64,000 nucleotides of DNA. Source: Arthrobacter sunyaminii. GTDB lineage: Bacteria; Actinomycetota; Actinomycetes; Actinomycetales; Micrococcaceae. This document shows positions 18,851-29,758 of the stretch, one piece after another. The notes beneath the pieces were generated by a model. It had not been told where the DNA came from and made no database searches. It was given only the letters and a program-made list of their open reading frames with translations. Positions within the stretch are counted from its first letter, which is position 1, and each line of letters opens with the position of its first letter. The stretch is taken from assembly GCF_018866305.1 (NCBI RefSeq), contig NZ_CP076456.1, positions 3,162,001 to 3,226,000 of the forward strand. The letters are read 5' to 3'. Made by a program: the position numbers and the translations under genes.

Positions 18851-21800
18851 CTAGGATGCGGGTTCTCCTGCTGAGTCCGAACGCACCCGGTTCAGCCTCC
18901 AGACAGCCAGGGCAATGAGGGCTGCGGCCAGGAGCGCAAGCAGCAGGAACGTGTAGCCGCGCAGATACCAGAGCACAGCAAGGGCAACCCCGGCGGCGCC
19001 CCAAACCGTGAACAGCCGCCGGCTGGCGAGGACGCCGAACGCCAGCAGGCCAGTATGCGCCACCAGTGCCCACACCTGCTCGCCGGCGTTCCCGCTGACT
19101 ACGGTGGTCAAACCGGTAGCGGACAGCAGCGCCGCGGAGGCTGACAGGACAACTGCTCCCCGCGCGCTGCGGCGGCGGTAGAACTCGTAGACGGCAAGCG
19201 CTGCCAGAAACACCACCCAGAATTGCAGTGCCCAGAACCAGCCGGTGTCTTCAACGAATAACCAGATGATGCGCTGCAGTGCCAGTGCACCCACGAGGGC
19301 ACCGGCTTCCCCCGCATCCTCCCGCCGCTCGGCCGGTACTTCCAGGACTGCTGCCGCCAGAGCGCAGATCAGGACCACGGAACCGTAAAGCGCTGAGGCG
19401 TTGTCCGTGGACATGGCCGCGACTCCTGCGCCCGCGGCGATGAGAGACGCGCTGGAGCCTAAAATGCGTTGCCGCAGCACGGCGTCGGGATTCTGTGGAA
19501 GGACGGAGCACACAGTCCGTACCGCGTACAGCACCACGGCAGCTGAAAAACCCGGCCACAACTGCGCGGAGCCGGGCAGGAATGCGATCTCCAGAATGTC
19601 ACGGATGATCCATCCGTAAAGCAGGAACGAAGCAGCCAGGATCCCCGCCGATGCTGCAGCAGCGAGCCACGGAAGCTTACGGGTGAAAGAAACACCGAGA
19701 AACCCTGCGGCCAGAAGCAACAGGGCCAATCCGTCAAACAACGCCTGTCCCTCCCAGACGGCCAGTGCCAGCACCAGAACGGGATAGCCGCCGGCGGCAA
19801 CAAGGAAGGGGTTGCGGACGTTTCGCCCGGCCTCTTTCCGGCACTCGCCGAAGAGCGCTGCTGCCCCAAGCACCAGGAGGGCCACGCAGGCAGCGTCCAC
19901 GGAGATTGGCGACTCGGCGGCTCCGGTCCCCTTGCCCAGGACTCCTCCGCTGCTGAACTGGATGACAGGTGCCAGCACAACGGGAAGCAGTCCCAGGGCA
20001 TAGACGCCGGCATACAGGGCGTTGCCGTTCCGGTCCTTTCGGAAAGCCGCCAGGGACACGCTCAGGAGCAGCACCAAGGAAAGTGCCACAACATGGCGCT
20101 GAGTCCCGCTGCCTGCAATTTGGAAGTAGGCCAGGGGCAGCAAAGCCAGCACCGCGATGCTCCCCCACTGAGCAACCGGTACCAGCTGGCCCAGTCCCAC
20201 ACTGCCGAACCGGTCCTGCAACACCGTCCGCACCACCTGCTGAACGGCCACCGAAACAGCCACCGCAACAAACACCCCGTGCACGCTCAACTCCAGGTCC
20301 GCAACAACCAGCGCCGCCAACACCGTCAGCATCACCTGGGCTGCCAGCACGTACCGGCCCCGCACTTCCGCCCGCGCCCACCGCACAGCCATGAACCCGC
20401 AGTAAACCAAAGCCGCACCGACAAGCACCTCATACCCGCGCAGCCCCAGCACCCCGGCACCAACCAGCGCAGCCGCAGCAAACCCGCCAGGGCCCACCCA
20501 CTCCAACCAGGAACTCGCGGCGAAGAACCGCCGCAGCACCACCGACGTCAGCACATTCACGGCCAGCGCACCGAACACCACGCACACCGTGAGCACAGTC
20601 CCCGGATCCTCCACGAACCGCAGCCACACCGTCAGCACCGGCACCAGCCCGGCCGCGCCGCCCAGCACGGCATCCGCAAACCGAACCGGACGGCCGGAAA
20701 CCATCCGTGCCGTTGCCGCTGCCTGCATAAAGAGAGTCATCCCGACGGCAATTCCCAGCAGCAGCACGTACGTGGGCTTTTGGACCGGAACAGCAATGAG
20801 GAAGTAGGCCAGGGGCAGCAAAGCCAGCACCGCGATGCTCCCCCACTGAGCAACCGGTACCAGCTGGCCCAGTCCCACACTGCCGAACCGGTCCTGCAAC
20901 ACCGTCCGCACCACCTGCTGAACGGCCACCGAAACAGCCACCGCAACAAACACCCCGTGCACGCTCAACTCCAGGTCCGCAACAACCAGCGCCGCCAACA
21001 CCGTCAGCATCACCTGGGCTGCCAGCACGTACCGGCCCCGCACTTCCGCCCGCGCCCACCGCACAGCCATGAACCCGCAGTAAACCAAAGCCGCACCAGC
21101 AAGCACCTCATACCCGCGCAGCCCCAGCACCCCGGCACCAACCAGCGCAGCCGCAGCAAACCCGCCAGGGCCCACCCACTCCAACCAGGAACTCGCGGCG
21201 AAGAACCGCCGCAGCACCACCGACGTCAGCACATTCACGGCCAGCGCACCGAACACCACGCACACCGTGAGCACAGTCCCCGGATCCTCCACGAACCGCA
21301 GCCACACCGTCAGCACCGGCACCAGCCCGGCCGCGCCGCCCAGCACGGCATCCGTAAACCGAACCGGACGGCCGGCGCCCAGCAGGTAAACGGACAGCAC
21401 CTGGTTCAGCAGTACGGCGGCAATAGACAGGGTCAGGGTCCACGCCCACACGGTCTGCCCGTCCAGACTGGCACTTTCCATTCCCGCCACGGACAGGACA
21501 GGCACCAGGCCGGTAGCGGCGCACCGCGCGCCGACGATAAAGTCCTGGCGCTGCACGCCGGACGAGGAGACAGCGCGCAGGACCAGGAAGGCCACTACCA
21601 ACACGCCCAGCAGGACGGCCGTCCACAGCGATCCGTCCCAAGGGTCAAAGAGCCGGGGAATAAAGCCGGGCAGTGCCGCCGCTGCAACCGTTGCGGCGGG
21701 AACAAAAGGCACCTTCCAAGCCGCAACCATGAACGTGATCAGTACCAGCACAGACGTGGCGGTGAACGTGGCCAAGCTCCCGCTGCCGCCTTCGAAGGAT

Positions 21801-23188
21801 GCTGCGATTCCTGCAGCAACTGCGGCAGCGGCTTGTAGGCACAGCAGGATAACCAGATCGACACCGAAGAATCGTTTTCCGCCAACGGCATCATAGTGAC
21901 GGCGCCACGCCGCCAGTCCCGCTGTTTGGAGCGCCAGGAGCAGGGAAAGGACAAGGAGCGCGGTTCCAAGATCATCGCCAACCTCGTAGGACAGCACTGC
22001 CAGTCCTGCCGTGGCCGAGATCCGGAAACCGTAGCTGTTGATCAGGCGTTCCCGCCGCGGGCTCTGCAGGAACAGAACGGCGTAGTAGCAGGCGAACGAC
22101 AGGAACAGGATGGAGAACTGCCATCCTCCCAGCTCTGCGGCTGTTAGGACCGCCACGGCTGCCGTGGCCGGAACCAGGAAGCGGTGGGAGCTGACAAAGG
22201 CGTCCAGATACAGGTTGTTCAGCCACGCCGGGCGGCGCATGGCCATCAGGGAGATCGCCGTCGCCAACAGGACAGTGAAGAGAAAGTACCAGACAATTCC
22301 GGAGCGCAGGGCGGCACCTGAGGCCAGCGCTGTCGAGAGCAGGAAGGTTATGGACAGGTAGGCAACAACCCTGCTGTCCAGCTTTGCAGCTGCATAGCCA
22401 AACGCCATGGTTCCGACAAGCGAGGTGGCCAGCCAGGCCAGGGGCGCATCGCGGAGCACAAAGTTGTTCAATGCCAGGCCCACTACAGGGATGAGAGCCA
22501 AACCGGTTCCGGTAAAGGCCACCCCGGCTGGCCGCAGCCGCCGGCTTCTTGCATGCACAGCCAGCCCGCCGGCGTAAAACAATCCGGAAACAATGCTCAC
22601 GCCCGCAAACCGTGCGGTCTGCGATATTGCCAAGCCGATGAAGAGTGAGGCGGCGGCAACCAGCAGGAGGCACGCAGCGTAGAGGGTGATGTTGATGTTG
22701 CGCAGGTCCCTGCGGTGTTTGCGGGCTTCCTCTTCCGCCTTCAGGGCCGCAAGTTGCTTGGGACCGGGAGTCACGGCCGGAGGAGGCGCAGGCCGGGCGG
22801 GAGTGGACAGGGACGGAACCGGTCCGGCCCGGAGTGCCTCGGGCGGCGGACCGTCCAGGCGGGGAGTTTCCGGCGGTTTGGCAGTCTCCGGTGGTTTGGC
22901 AGTCTCCGGTGGTCTGGCAGTCTCGGGTGGTCTGGGAATTTCCAGGACGGGCTGCCGCAGGGCAGTCTCGCTGCCGGCCCCGTGCGCCGCAGAAGCGATG
23001 GTGTAGCCGGCCCGGTAACCTTCGTTGTAAGCCTTGCTGAGAGCCTCTGACGCCGCCGGCGCCGCCTGTGCCTGTGCCTGTGCCGGCACAGCAGGTTCCG
23101 AAGCCTGCGAGCCGTGGCCGCGGCAGAACCAGCCTATGGCGAAACCGATGCCCATGAGCACCAGGACCGCCCCAACTACTATCTCCAT
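18851..23188 (-). CDS. Giant polytopic membrane protein with internal tandem duplication
   Basis: The 1445 aa protein is of unknown function. It starts with one hydrophobic anchor (residues 1-20), a Gln/Ala linker, a proline-rich tract of PPETAK-type repeats (about 80-115) and a charged helix (ALKAEEEARKHRRDLRNI). About thirty or more hydrophobic segments without obvious catalytic motifs follow. The layout recalls DUF2339-like predicted membrane proteins, a tentative comparison. Residues about 605-796 and 831-1022 are almost identical, reflecting a 575 bp DNA repeat. It lies between tuf and the S10 operon, on the same strand, followed by a 41-residue membrane microprotein. A transport, envelope-assembly or stress-sensing role is possible, but nothing in the sequence decides. 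Confidence 0.85.
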   Translation of the reverse strand: MEIVVGAVLVLMGIGFAIGWFCRGHGSQASEPAVPAQAQAQAAPAASEALSKAYNEGYRAGYTIASAAHGAGSETALRQPVLEIPRPPETARPPETAKPPETAKPPETPRLDGPPPEALRAGPVPSLSTPARPAPPPAVTPGPKQLAALKAEEEARKHRRDLRNINITLYAACLLLVAAASLFIGLAISQTARFAGVSIVSGLFYAGGLAVHARSRRLRPAGVAFTGTGLALIPVVGLALNNFVLRDAPLAWLATSLVGTMAFGYAAAKLDSRVVAYLSITFLLSTALASGAALRSGIVWYFLFTVLLATAISLMAMRRPAWLNNLYLDAFVSSHRFLVPATAAVAVLTAAELGGWQFSILFLSFACYYAVLFLQSPRRERLINSYGFRISATAGLAVLSYEVGDDLGTALLVLSLLLALQTAGLAAWRRHYDAVGGKRFFGVDLVILLCLQAAAAVAAGIAASFEGGSGSLATFTATSVLVLITFMVAAWKVPFVPAATVAAAALPGFIPRLFDPWDGSLWTAVLLGVLVVAFLVLRAVSSSGVQRQDFIVGARCAATGLVPVLSVAGMESASLDGQTVWAWTLTLSIAAVLLNQVLSVYLLGAGRPVRFTDAVLGGAAGLVPVLTVWLRFVEDPGTVLTVCVVFGALAVNVLTSVVLRRFFAASSWLEWVGPGGFAAAALVGAGVLGLRGYEVLAGAALVYCGFMAVRWARAEVRGRYVLAAQVMLTVLAALVVADLELSVHGVFVAVAVSVAVQQVVRTVLQDRFGSVGLGQLVPVAQWGSIAVLALLPLAYFLIAVPVQKPTYVLLLGIAVGMTLFMQAAATARMVSGRPVRFADAVLGGAAGLVPVLTVWLRFVEDPGTVLTVCVVFGALAVNVLTSVVLRRFFAASSWLEWVGPGGFAAAALVGAGVLGLRGYEVLVGAALVYCGFMAVRWARAEVRGRYVLAAQVMLTVLAALVVADLELSVHGVFVAVAVSVAVQQVVRTVLQDRFGSVGLGQLVPVAQWGSIAVLALLPLAYFQIAGSGTQRHVVALSLVLLLSVSLAAFRKDRNGNALYAGVYALGLLPVVLAPVIQFSSGGVLGKGTGAAESPISVDAACVALLVLGAAALFGECRKEAGRNVRNPFLVAAGGYPVLVLALAVWEGQALFDGLALLLLAAGFLGVSFTRKLPWLAAAASAGILAASFLLYGWIIRDILEIAFLPGSAQLWPGFSAAVVLYAVRTVCSVLPQNPDAVLRQRILGSSASLIAAGAGVAAMSTDNASALYGSVVLICALAAAVLEVPAERREDAGEAGALVGALALQRIIWLFVEDTGWFWALQFWVVFLAALAVYEFYRRRSARGAVVLSASAALLSATGLTTVVSGNAGEQVWALVAHTGLLAFGVLASRRLFTVWGAAGVALAVLWYLRGYTFLLLALLAAALIALAVWRLNRVRSDSAGEPAS
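20123..20697 (-). repeat. Internal 575 bp repeat, C-terminal-side copy
   Basis: This block repeats 20801-21375 at a constant offset of 678 bp (226 codons), in frame. Only three bases differ by eye: 20420-20421 (one Val/Ala codon) and 20677. Identity therefore extends to synonymous positions, which indicates recent duplication or gene conversion rather than protein-level constraint. Confidence 0.95.
20801..21375 (-). repeat. Internal 575 bp repeat, N-terminal-side copy
   Basis: Partner of the block at 20123-20697. The 103 bp separating the copies (20698-20800) is not repeated at DNA level. However, its protein (a hydrophobic stretch ending in GRPVRF) resembles the segments flanking both copies, suggesting an older repeat whose core was homogenised later. 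Confidence 0.95.
22868..22938 (-). repeat. 18 bp tandem repeats coding the PPETAK tract
   Basis: About four units of an 18 bp sequence (unit like TCTCCGGTGGTTTGGCAG on the plus strand) encode successive Pro-Pro-Glu-Thr-Ala-Lys/Arg hexapeptides in the linker of the giant membrane protein. Such tracts vary easily in copy number. Confidence 0.85.
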
Positions 23189-23318
23189 TGCCCGTCAACC
23201 CCCATTAAGCGATGCAAATCTGCTTCACATCATAGAGGCGTTGTCGTTGGCTTCAGGACAGAGTGCACCGCGGATGGGGATAACTCACCTGCCTGCCGGC
23301 CCACCGCCCGGTTAAAGC

Positions 23319-23354
23319 AAGATGTCCCCGCTGCGTGAGCAGCGGGGACATCTT
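23319..23354 (-). terminator. Terminator after tuf
   Basis: A perfect 16 bp inverted repeat (23319-23334 / 23339-23354) with a 4 nt loop lies about 60 nt past the tuf stop. It is followed by TGCTTTAA on the minus strand and TTTTC on the plus strand, so it may work in both directions. The rest of 23189-23414 holds nothing recognisable. Confidence 0.8.
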
Positions 23355-23414
23355 TTCAGTTCGTATCCTTACCCGGAGGCAGGATCTTCACCGTGGATTC
23401 AACAAGTAAGGAAA

Positions 23415-24605
23415 TTACTTGATGATCTTGGTGACACGGCCTGAACCAACGGTGCGGCCGCCTTCGCGGATAGCGAAGCCGAGGCCTTCTTCCATGGCGA
23501 TGGGCTGGATGAGCTCAACGGTCATCTCAGTGTTGTCGCCGGGCATAACCATTTCCGTGCCCTCGGGCAGGGTGATAACGCCGGTTACGTCCGTGGTGCG
23601 GAAGTAGAACTGCGGGCGGTAGTTCGAGTAGAACGGGTTGTGGCGTCCGCCTTCATCCTTGGACAGGATGTAGACGTTGGCCTCGAAGTCGGTGTGCGGG
23701 GTGATGGAACCCGGCTTCACGACAACCTGGCCGCGCTCTACGTCTTCGCGCTTGATGCCGCGGAGCAGGAGACCACAGTTCTCGCCTGCCCATGCTTCGT
23801 CAAGCTGCTTGTGGAACATCTCGATACCGGTAACCGTGGTCTTCTGGACCGGACGGATGCCGACGATCTCGACCTCGGAGTTGATGGCAAGGGTACCGCG
23901 CTCGGCGCGGCCCGTGACAACGGTTCCACGACCGGTGATCGTGAAGACGTCCTCGATCGGCATCAGGAACGGCTTGTCCTTGTCGCGGATCGGGTCCGGC
24001 ACGTTGTTGTCAACGGCTTCCATGAGCTCTTCGACGGAAGCAACCCACTTCGGGTCGCCTTCCAGAGCCTTGAGGCCGGAGACGCGAACGACGGGAGCGT
24101 TGTCGCCGTCGAATTCCTGGGAGCTCAGCAGTTCGCGAACTTCCATTTCAACGAGGTCCAGCAGTTCCTCATCGTCGACCATGTCGGACTTGTTCAGTGC
24201 GACCAGCAGGTAGGGAACGCCAACCTGGCGGGCCAGCAGAACGTGCTCGCGGGTCTGGGCCATCGGACCGTCGGTAGCGGCAACCACGAGGATTGCGCCG
24301 TCCATCTGAGCTGCACCAGTGATCATGTTCTTGATGTAGTCAGCGTGACCGGGGGCGTCTACGTGTGCGTAGTGGCGCTTCTCGGTCTGGTACTCGATGT
24401 GCGAGATGTTGATGGTGATACCGCGCTGGCGCTCTTCAGGTGCAGAGTCGATAGCAGCGAAATCGCGCTTTTCATTCAGATCAGGGTACTTGTCAGCAAG
24501 CACCTTCGAAATGGCAGCGGTCAACGTCGTCTTTCCATGGTCAACGTGACCAATGGTGCCGATGTTGACGTGCGGCTTAGTCCGCTCGAACTTTGCCTTC
24601 GCCAC
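23415..24605 (-). CDS. tuf: Elongation factor Tu
   Basis: GTPase that delivers aminoacyl-tRNA to the ribosomal A site. It has 396 aa, full length. The G motifs are GHVDHGKTT near residue 19, DAPGHADYI near residue 81 and NKSDMVDD near residue 136, and the protein ends RVTKIIK. The GTG start is preceded by AGGAGG. It follows fusA as in the str operon, but a fusA-distal hairpin and its own candidate promoter precede it. Confidence 0.99.
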   Translation of the reverse strand: MAKAKFERTKPHVNIGTIGHVDHGKTTLTAAISKVLADKYPDLNEKRDFAAIDSAPEERQRGITINISHIEYQTEKRHYAHVDAPGHADYIKNMITGAAQMDGAILVVAATDGPMAQTREHVLLARQVGVPYLLVALNKSDMVDDEELLDLVEMEVRELLSSQEFDGDNAPVVRVSGLKALEGDPKWVASVEELMEAVDNNVPDPIRDKDKPFLMPIEDVFTITGRGTVVTGRAERGTLAINSEVEIVGIRPVQKTTVTGIEMFHKQLDEAWAGENCGLLLRGIKREDVERGQVVVKPGSITPHTDFEANVYILSKDEGGRHNPFYSNYRPQFYFRTTDVTGVITLPEGTEMVMPGDNTEMTVELIQPIAMEEGLGFAIREGGRTVGSGRVTKIIK

Positions 24606-24671
24606 GGGTTCCTCCTAGAAAGGTTGAAGACTCAATCTCCAACAGCGCTTCTCGCTGCTGAAACTGATGTA

Positions 24672-24701
24672 AGTCTACTGGGGGCTGTTTATTTGATGAA
24701 A
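24672..24701 (-). promoter_or_regulatory. Candidate tuf promoter
   Basis: TAGACT (24672-24677) is preceded at 18 nt spacing by TTTCAT (24696-24701) on the minus strand, within the 224 nt fusA-tuf gap. It would give tuf an extra supply of transcripts independent of the str operon promoter. The predicted leader is about 60 nt. Confidence 0.45.
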
Positions 24702-24790
24702 TTGCCGTATATCCGCAGCAGCCTGGCGAGGCCGCTCAGTCTGGCTATGCAGCGGGCTTCCGGCCTGGGCCTTGGCCCGCTGCACACAGC

Positions 24791-24820
24791 TGGTGTTCCG
24801 AAGTTGCCCCCGGAACACCA
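24791..24820 (-). terminator. Hairpin just after fusA
   Basis: A perfect 10 bp inverted repeat (24791-24800 / 24811-24820) with a 10 nt loop begins 9 nt past the fusA stop. No T-run follows on the minus strand. It may give partial termination or transcript processing between fusA and tuf. Confidence 0.45.
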
Positions 24821-24829
24821 ACCAGGGTT

Positions 24830-26944
<2,115 letters not shown>

Positions 26945-27061
26945 GGTTTCTCCCTTAGTTGGTTTTTGCCGGTTCGACTGCGTTTATCTGCTTCGGGCCC
27001 CGCACCCCGCCGTAAGCGGAATGCAGGGCCTTGAAGGAGTGGCCGCCGTCGGCCTGGCTTA

Positions 27062-27532
27062 TTACCAGCGGTAGTGTGCGAAGGCCTTGTTGGATTCAGC
27101 CATCTTGTGGGTGTCTTCGCGGCGCTTGACTGCTGCACCAAGACCGTTGGAAGCATCCAGGATCTCGTTGCGCAGACGCTCGGTCATGGTCTTTTCGCGG
27201 CGGGCCTTGGAGTAGCCAACCAGCCAGCGCAGGGCCAGTGCAGTTGCACGGCCCGGCTTGACCTCAACCGGAACCTGGTAGGTGGCGCCGCCGACGCGGC
27301 GGGACTTGACCTCAAGGCTGGGCTTGATGTTGTCCATGGCCTTCTTCAGGGCTGCAACGGGGTCTCCCCCGGTCTTCTCCTGAGCGCCTGCGAGTGCACC
27401 GTAAACAATGCGCTCAGCGGTGGACTTCTTGCCGTCGACGAGAACCTTGTTGATCAGCTGAGTGACCAGCGGGGAGCCGTAGACGGGATCCAGTACGAGC
27501 GGCCGCTTGGGGGCCGGACCCTTGCGGGGCAT
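27062..27532 (-). CDS. rpsG: 30S ribosomal protein S7
   Basis: Ribosomal protein uS7, primary binder of the 16S 3' domain and str operon regulator in E. coli. It has 156 aa from the ATG at 27532; the longer open frame to 27634 only extends into rpsL. The family start [20 protein letters not shown] and the segment [20 protein letters not shown] are present. It starts 1 nt after the rpsL stop. Confidence 0.98.
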   Translation of the reverse strand: MPRKGPAPKRPLVLDPVYGSPLVTQLINKVLVDGKKSTAERIVYGALAGAQEKTGGDPVAALKKAMDNIKPSLEVKSRRVGGATYQVPVEVKPGRATALALRWLVGYSKARREKTMTERLRNEILDASNGLGAAVKRREDTHKMAESNKAFAHYRW

Positions 27533-27533
27533 A

Positions 27534-27908
27534 TTACTTCTTCTCCATCTTCGCGCCGTAACGGCTGCGAGCCTGCTTGCGGTTCTTGACACCCTGGGTG
27601 TCGAGTGCGCCGCGAACGATCTTGTAACGAACACCGGGCAGGTCCTTCACACGACCACCGCGAACGAGGACGATGGAGTGTTCCTGCAGGTTGTGACCAA
27701 CACCGGGGATGTAGGCGGTCACTTCAATGCCACCGTTCAGGCGCACGCGGGCAACCTTACGCAGTGCAGAGTTCGGCTTCTTCGGGGTGGTGGTGTAAAC
27801 GCGGGTGCAGACACCACGGCGCATCGGGCTGCCCTGGAGGGCAGGAGCCTTGGTCTTGGAGACCTTGGGTGACCGGCCCTTGCGGACCAGCTGCTGAATC
27901 GTAGGCAC
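27534..27908 (-). CDS. rpsL: 30S ribosomal protein S12
   Basis: Ribosomal protein uS12 at the decoding centre, the classical streptomycin target protein. It has 124 aa with GTG start and GGAGA 8 nt upstream. The two resistance-associated regions read [16 protein letters not shown] and [18 protein letters not shown], both with the sensitive-type lysines. It is the first gene of the rpsL-rpsG-fusA-tuf operon. Confidence 0.99.
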   Translation of the reverse strand: MPTIQQLVRKGRSPKVSKTKAPALQGSPMRRGVCTRVYTTTPKKPNSALRKVARVRLNGGIEVTAYIPGVGHNLQEHSIVLVRGGRVKDLPGVRYKIVRGALDTQGVKNRKQARSRYGAKMEKK

Positions 27909-28218
27909 TTTCGTGTTCTCCGTTTTTTCTCGAGATAAGTTCTCTTGGTTGCTCCGCCCCGCTGTCAGCTGTTGGAACAGCCGAGGCGACGCGCTTTAAG
28001 TCGTCGTTTCCGCAATGCCCCGAGAAGCTCCGATAGTCTCGCCGAAAGCGACCGTAGGCGTGCAAAAGTGTGGCATTCGTTGCACAGGAACCCTGCAACC
28101 CGGAAACAGGCCCGCTACGATAAGCGTCCTTCATCCACTGCCACACAAACAATTGATTATTAGTCTAACAGACTTAAGCTTCCCCGCCTGACGATGCGGC
28201 AAGAATCACATCCTGAGG
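27909..28218 (-). promoter_or_regulatory. rpsL upstream region with TAGACT element
   Basis: This 310 nt interval between rpsL and the IclR gene holds no recognisable gene. TAGACT is at 28162-28167 on the minus strand, with no convincing -35 at 17-18 nt. A 14 bp palindrome (27968-27981, GCTGTTGGAACAGC) and a CGACG/CGTCG stem could structure the ~250 nt leader. Confidence 0.35.
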
Positions 28219-29010
28219 CTAGCTCCCGGCAACCAGCGCGGCGGTAATCTTCGCCGCAGTCTGCTGCAGGTGCGGCAAGACCTCCGCAACAGCTTCCTCC
28301 AGAGTACTCCCGCCTGTCCCCAACGAAGCCTGCATGGAGGTATTGATGGCTGCAATCACATCCCCGCCCGGCCCTCGGACCGGGACGGCAACGGAGCGCA
28401 GCCCCGCTTCGAGCTCCTGGTCCACGACGGCCCAGCCGGCTTCCCTCACCCTGGTTATCTCTTCCCGGAGGTCCGTGACGGAGGTGAGGGTCCGTTCCGT
28501 CAGCGGCCGGGGCTGGACCTGAGCCAGGTACTGCTCCAGCTCCGCGTCCGGCAGGCCGGCCAGCAGGACCCGCCCCATGGAGGTGGCATAGGCGGGGAAC
28601 CGGGTACCGACGGCGATGCCAACGCGCATCAGCCTCCGGGTATGGATTCGGGCGACGTAGACAATGTCCTGGCCGTCAAGGATGGACGCGGACGTGGACT
28701 CCGAGATGGTGCGGGAGAGGTCTTCCAGCAGGGGCTGCGCCAGCTGCGGCAGGGTCTGGCCCGAGAGGTAGGAATATCCCAGGCCCAGCACCTGGGCGGT
28801 CAGCTCGAAATTGCGGCCGTCAGTGCGCATGTACCCCAAATCCACGAGGGTCAGCAGGAACCGCCGGGCGGTGGCACGGGTCAGCCCGGTCCGGCGGGAA
28901 ACCTCGCTCAGGGTCATGCTGACGTGGTCGGCGTCGAAGGACCGAATCACGCTTAGGCCGCGCGCCAGCGACTGGACGTGCTGGCCGCTTGCGGCGGAGG
29001 TCTCGCTCAT
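28219..29010 (-). CDS. IclR-family regulator of the pca genes
   Basis: The 263 aa protein has an N-terminal winged helix (LARGLSVIRSFDADHVSMTL, then SEVSRRTGLTRATARRFLLT) and a C-terminal IclR effector domain (GTRFPAYATSMGRVLLAGLP). This is the architecture of PcaR, PcaU and PobR, which respond to beta-ketoadipate pathway compounds. It is the last gene of the pca unit, 28 nt after pcaJ, with GAGGGAG before the ATG. Its likely target is the pair of palindromes upstream of pcaH. Whether it activates or represses is not visible; the site location upstream of the -35 favours activation. Likely pcaR, but not provable here. Confidence 0.88.
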   Translation of the reverse strand: MSETSAASGQHVQSLARGLSVIRSFDADHVSMTLSEVSRRTGLTRATARRFLLTLVDLGYMRTDGRNFELTAQVLGLGYSYLSGQTLPQLAQPLLEDLSRTISESTSASILDGQDIVYVARIHTRRLMRVGIAVGTRFPAYATSMGRVLLAGLPDAELEQYLAQVQPRPLTERTLTSVTDLREEITRVREAGWAVVDQELEAGLRSVAVPVRGPGGDVIAAINTSMQASLGTGGSTLEEAVAEVLPHLQQTAAKITAALVAGS

Positions 29011-29038
29011 TTCTCCCTCGTGGATAACGGTGCCGGCC

Positions 29039-29758
29039 TTAGGTGCCGGCCGGATCGCGGATCAGCGGAACATCCATCACGGCGGCCAGCTCCTCGAAGC
29101 TGATGCCGTGGGTTTCCCGCACGTGCACGCCGTCCTCCTTCAGCAGGAAGACCGCTTCATTAGTGTAGACGCGGGTCACGCAGCCCACTCCTGTCAGGGG
29201 GTAGGTGCACTGGCGGACGAGTTTGCTCAGGCCTTCCCGGGTGAACAGGGACATCATGACGTAGACGTCCTTGGCTCCGGTTGCCAGGTCCATGGCTCCG
29301 CCCACGGCTGGAATGGCGTCGGCGGCGCCGGTGTGCCAGTTGGCCAGGTCTCCTGAAGCTGAAACCTGGAAAGCGCCAAGCACGCAGACGTCCAGGTGAC
29401 CGCCGCGCATGATGGCGAAGGAATCGGCGTGATGGAAGTACGCCGCTCCCGGCAGCTCGGTGACCGGGATCTTTCCGGCGTTGATCAGGTCGCCGTCGAT
29501 CTGGCTGCCCTGCGCTTGGGGCCCCATTCCCAGCATTCCGTTTTCGGTGTGCAGGGTAATCTTCTGTTCCGGCATCAGGTAGTTCGACACCAGGGTGGGC
29601 TGGCCGATCCCGAGGTTGACGTAGGAACCGGGTGCGATGTCCCGCGCCACCAGTTCCGCTAGCTGGAACTTGTCCAGGCGGTCCCCGGTTTCCGTCCCGC
29701 CTGCTGTGCCTTCTGCTCTCGTGCCTTCTGCTCTCGTGCCTTCAATTGAAAAGTTCAT
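29039..29758 (-). CDS. pcaJ: 3-oxoadipate CoA-transferase subunit B
   Basis: Beta subunit of the succinyl-CoA:3-oxoadipate CoA-transferase, which activates 3-oxoadipate for thiolysis. It has 239 aa. The catalytic glutamate lies in ENGMLGMGP, and GGHLDVCVLGAFQVSASGDL is typical of the family. The first ~28 residues are extra and contain EGTRA pentapeptide repeats from a 15 bp DNA repeat. Family members usually start near DKFQLAELVARDIAPGSYVN, so a later start cannot be excluded. It overlaps pcaI by 4 nt. Confidence 0.93.
   Translation of the reverse strand: MNFSIEGTRAEGTRAEGTAGGTETGDRLDKFQLAELVARDIAPGSYVNLGIGQPTLVSNYLMPEQKITLHTENGMLGMGPQAQGSQIDGDLINAGKIPVTELPGAAYFHHADSFAIMRGGHLDVCVLGAFQVSASGDLANWHTGAADAIPAVGGAMDLATGAKDVYVMMSLFTREGLSKLVRQCTYPLTGVGCVTRVYTNEAVFLLKEDGVHVRETHGISFEELAAVMDVPLIRDPAGT
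29706..29743 (-). repeat. 15 bp tandem repeat in the 5' end of pcaJ
   Basis: Two and a half copies of GTGCCTTCTGCTCTC (plus strand) encode Glu-Gly-Thr-Arg-Ala repeats immediately after the pcaJ start. The tract sits where copy number changes would be tolerated, since they keep the frame. Confidence 0.9.

Noticed and set aside
20123..21375. The long direct repeats as a transposon or composite mobile element
   Set aside because: Both copies are in-frame parts of one membrane protein. No transposase, terminal inverted repeats or target duplications are seen.
28150..28185. TTAGTCTAACAGACTTAA palindrome as an operator of the IclR regulator
   Set aside because: It lies past the end of the pca unit and before rpsL, so it more likely belongs to the rpsL promoter or is chance.
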